DNA from: a bacterium
Lineage (GTDB): Bacteria > Bacillota > Clostridia > Oscillospirales > Acutalibacteraceae
DNA: 5,500 bases
Assembly: GCA_020625635.1 (NCBI GenBank)
Contig: JAHLBL010000124.1
Span: 1-5,500, forward strand
Direction of reading: 5' to 3'
Positions 3,842 to 5,500 of the stretch are shown piece after piece. The notes under the pieces were generated by a model that worked only from the letters and a program-made list of their open reading frames with translations, ran no database searches and was not told the DNA's origin. The translations under genes and the position numbers were made by a program. Position 1 is the stretch's first letter, and every line of letters starts with the position of its first letter.

Positions 3842-5500
3842 TTAGTAAACTATAACGGGCATGCCGACATACGCCTTGGCGAAAATCTTCTTGACCGCGT
3901 TGTAGGGGGTGTTTACACAGCCGTTGGAGCCGTCGCCCATGTAGATTCTGCCGCCGAAGGCAGAGCGCCATGTAGCGTCGTGGATTCCCTGACCGTCGCC
4001 TGTGAACGCGAGCCAGTAGTCAACCCATACGTCCCATGTGTGGTCGCCTGCCGAGCCGATAAGCTCGGAGGGAGACTGTCTGCTGAGTACGGTGTGGTAA
4101 CCGGGTGTGGTGTCCTGACTGTTGTAGTTGCCTGTTACGACAGGTGTTGTAACGTAAAGCTTGTCGTTAACGTACATATACATCGTCTGAGTTTCGGTAC
4201 ATACCTCGACCCATGTGCCGCTTACTGTCTGTCCGTAGGCTGTGTCGGTCGCGGAAACCGTCTTGATGGAGCTTCTGGAGTAAACCTTCTCTCCGCCCGA
4301 GGTGTAGTAAGCGCGGATGTAATAAGTATATGACTTGTCAAGCTTGAGCTTGCCTGTGAGGTAGTTGGTGTAGGAAGTGGAGTCCTTGTAGAGCCATGTG
4401 CCGTTCGATTTCTTTACGAAGATATCATATCCCTCGGCGCCGCTTACGGAGTTCCACGAGAAGAGCACTCTGGAGAGATAGCTCTTAGCCTTAAGTCCCT
4501 CAATACCGCCTGCCTCTGTGGTAGCCTTGAGCTTTGAGGACAGCTGACCGAGATAGGTCTTGCCGCTTACAACTCTGTACGCGCGTACGACATAAGCGTA
4601 GGTTGTGCCGCTGGAGAGAGAAGTGTCCTTGTAGGAGTTTGTCTTTACCTTGGCGATTTCCTTGTAGGAGCCGTTCTCCTTGCGGTAAACGATAAAGCCC
4701 TTGCAGTTCTTTACCTTTGACCATTTGAACTTGATCGCGTTTGTGTTCGACTTGGAGAATACAATCTTCTTGGGAGCGGGGATGACCGTAACTGTCTTGA
4801 CGGCGTTGCCCGCGCTCTTTGTGGTCAAGCCGAGAGCTGTGCGGTAGGAGTAAACTCTGTAGCGATATACGGTAGCGGGCTTGAGGTTCTTATCCGTAAA
4901 GCCTGTGCCCTTTACCTTCTTGTACTTTTTGTACTCGGTTAGCTTGCCGTCCTTTTCGTATGAACGGTAGAGAACGTAACCCGAGGAGTTGAGAGCCTTT
5001 GTCCAGCTGAGCTTGATAGCGGTCTGTGTTCTCTTTGCAACCTTGAAGGTGAGAACGGGATAAGCCTTTGTCATTACGGTGAGTGTAGTCGCTGCGCTTG
5101 AAGCGGTAACGCCGCCCTCGTAACGGATAGCGTAGATCCTGTACTTGTATACAGTGCCTGCTCTGAGGTTTATGTTTGTAGCGGAGGTGTACTTCGCGTC
5201 AACGGTAGTGAGCGTCTTGTAGGAGCCGAGCTTGCCCGCGGAGGTTTCCTCGGCGCGCTGGATAAGATAACCCATCGCGTAGTTGCTCGCCTTCCATTTA
5301 AGGGAAACGGAGCTGTCGGTCTTTGCCTTTACGCTGAAGCCTTTTACCTTATCGGGCTTTGTGACAACGGGAAGGGGTTCGGTTTCCGTTTCTGTTTCGG
5401 TTACCGTTTCGGTCTCTGTCTCGGTTACTGTTTCCGTAACTGATTCAGTCTCGGTTTCCGTAACTGTTTCAGAAGGGATTTCTGTATCCTCCTGTCCCGT
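3842..5500 (-). CDS. Surface L,D-transpeptidase (YkuD) with four fibronectin-III-like domains, 5' end outside the window
   Basis: The reading frame stays open to the right edge, so 552 C-terminal residues are visible and the N-terminus (expected signal peptide) is missing; the first Met at 5275 lies inside the first Fn3 domain and is not the start. Numbered from the edge: a Thr/Glu linker (11-41), four Fn3-like domains of about 90 residues (about 48-145, 147-241, 243-330, 332-420), each with the core Trp or Phe-Trp strand and a YxYRVYAY-like strand, and a YkuD domain (about 425-552). The YkuD active site has a His at 507 (GIHDATW) and Cys528 in GSNGCVNTP. L,D-transpeptidases cross-link peptidoglycan stems 3-3 or attach proteins, and they act outside the membrane. 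The family motif is usually SHGC; here the His is Asn, though the nucleophilic Cys and upstream His are kept. The Fn3 part is rich in Lys and Tyr and probably acts as a wall-spanning or binding spacer. Its promoter is outside the window. Confidence 0.93.
   Translation of the reverse strand, partial: TGQEDTEIPSETVTETETESVTETVTETETETVTETETETEPLPVVTKPDKVKGFSVKAKTDSSVSLKWKASNYAMGYLIQRAEETSAGKLGSYKTLTTVDAKYTSATNINLRAGTVYKYRIYAIRYEGGVTASSAATTLTVMTKAYPVLTFKVAKRTQTAIKLSWTKALNSSGYVLYRSYEKDGKLTEYKKYKKVKGTGFTDKNLKPATVYRYRVYSYRTALGLTTKSAGNAVKTVTVIPAPKKIVFSKSNTNAIKFKWSKVKNCKGFIVYRKENGSYKEIAKVKTNSYKDTSLSSGTTYAYVVRAYRVVSGKTYLGQLSSKLKATTEAGGIEGLKAKSYLSRVLFSWNSVSGAEGYDIFVKKSNGTWLYKDSTSYTNYLTGKLKLDKSYTYYIRAYYTSGGEKVYSRSSIKTVSATDTAYGQTVSGTWVEVCTETQTMYMYVNDKLYVTTPVVTGNYNSQDTTPGYHTVLSRQSPSELIGSAGDHTWDVWVDYWLAFTGDGQGIHDATWRSAFGGRIYMGDGSNGCVNTPYNAVKKIFAKAYVGMPVIVY
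5378..5470 (-). repeat. Thr/Glu low-complexity linker repeat
   Basis: About 31 codons encode alternating Thr and Glu with periodic Val (units such as ETVTETET). At DNA level it is a degenerate repeat of GTTTCGGTT/GTTTCCGTA-like blocks on the plus strand, with varied synonymous codons. It is an acidic, extended linker between the unseen N-terminal part and the basic Fn3 domains, typical of wall-crossing surface proteins. Such repeats can change in copy number. Confidence 0.8.

Noticed and set aside
3800..4333. Plus-strand open frame opposite the L,D-transpeptidase
   Set aside because: It starts in the terminator loop and overlaps the YkuD domain antisense; Cys/Val-rich composition without a domain marks it as a shadow.
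5273..5275. ATG as the start of the transpeptidase gene
   Set aside because: The frame is open upstream to the window edge and encodes the first half of an Fn3 domain and a Thr/Glu linker; there is no ribosome binding site before this ATG.

Overview
The window looks like the chromosome of a Gram-positive, low-to-mid GC Firmicute, most likely a gut-type Clostridia of the Ruminococcus/Oscillospiraceae kind. This is inferred from strong AGGAGG-like Shine-Dalgarno sites, AT-rich spacers between moderately GC-rich genes, a DUF896 (YnzC-type) protein, a clostridial-style sigma/anti-sigma pair and a fibronectin-III L,D-transpeptidase. No species can be named from the sequence alone.

Layout. Positions 1-134 carry no gene but hold a compact palindromic element. 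On the minus strand, reading leftward, come a 70-residue DUF896 protein (1960-1748), a hairpin-rich spacer, an ECF-type RNA polymerase sigma factor with a GTG start (1610-1137), and 24 bases later a single-pass membrane protein that is probably its anti-sigma factor (1112-135). Divergent from DUF896, on the plus strand, is a 565-residue MutS-family ATPase (2064-3761) that lacks both the mismatch-recognition domain and the Smr nuclease domain. It converges, across a bidirectional terminator, on a minus-strand surface protein that runs off the right edge (5500-3842): a Thr/Glu linker, four fibronectin-III-like domains and a C-terminal YkuD L,D-transpeptidase domain.

How they fit together. The sigma and anti-sigma genes form a standard envelope-signalling cassette: the membrane protein would hold the sigma factor until an extracytoplasmic signal releases it. 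Whether the neighbouring cell-wall transpeptidase is a target cannot be told from here. DUF896 and the MutS-like gene share a 103-base divergent control region with two back-to-back promoters, very short leaders, a dyad inside the plus promoter and several TTTATG motifs.

No mobile element, CRISPR array, tRNA or rRNA was seen. No clearly new multi-gene system was found. The points most worth checking are the divergent control region, the variant Walker B of the MutS-like ATPase, the Asn-for-His change in the transpeptidase active-site motif, and the palindromic element at the left edge.
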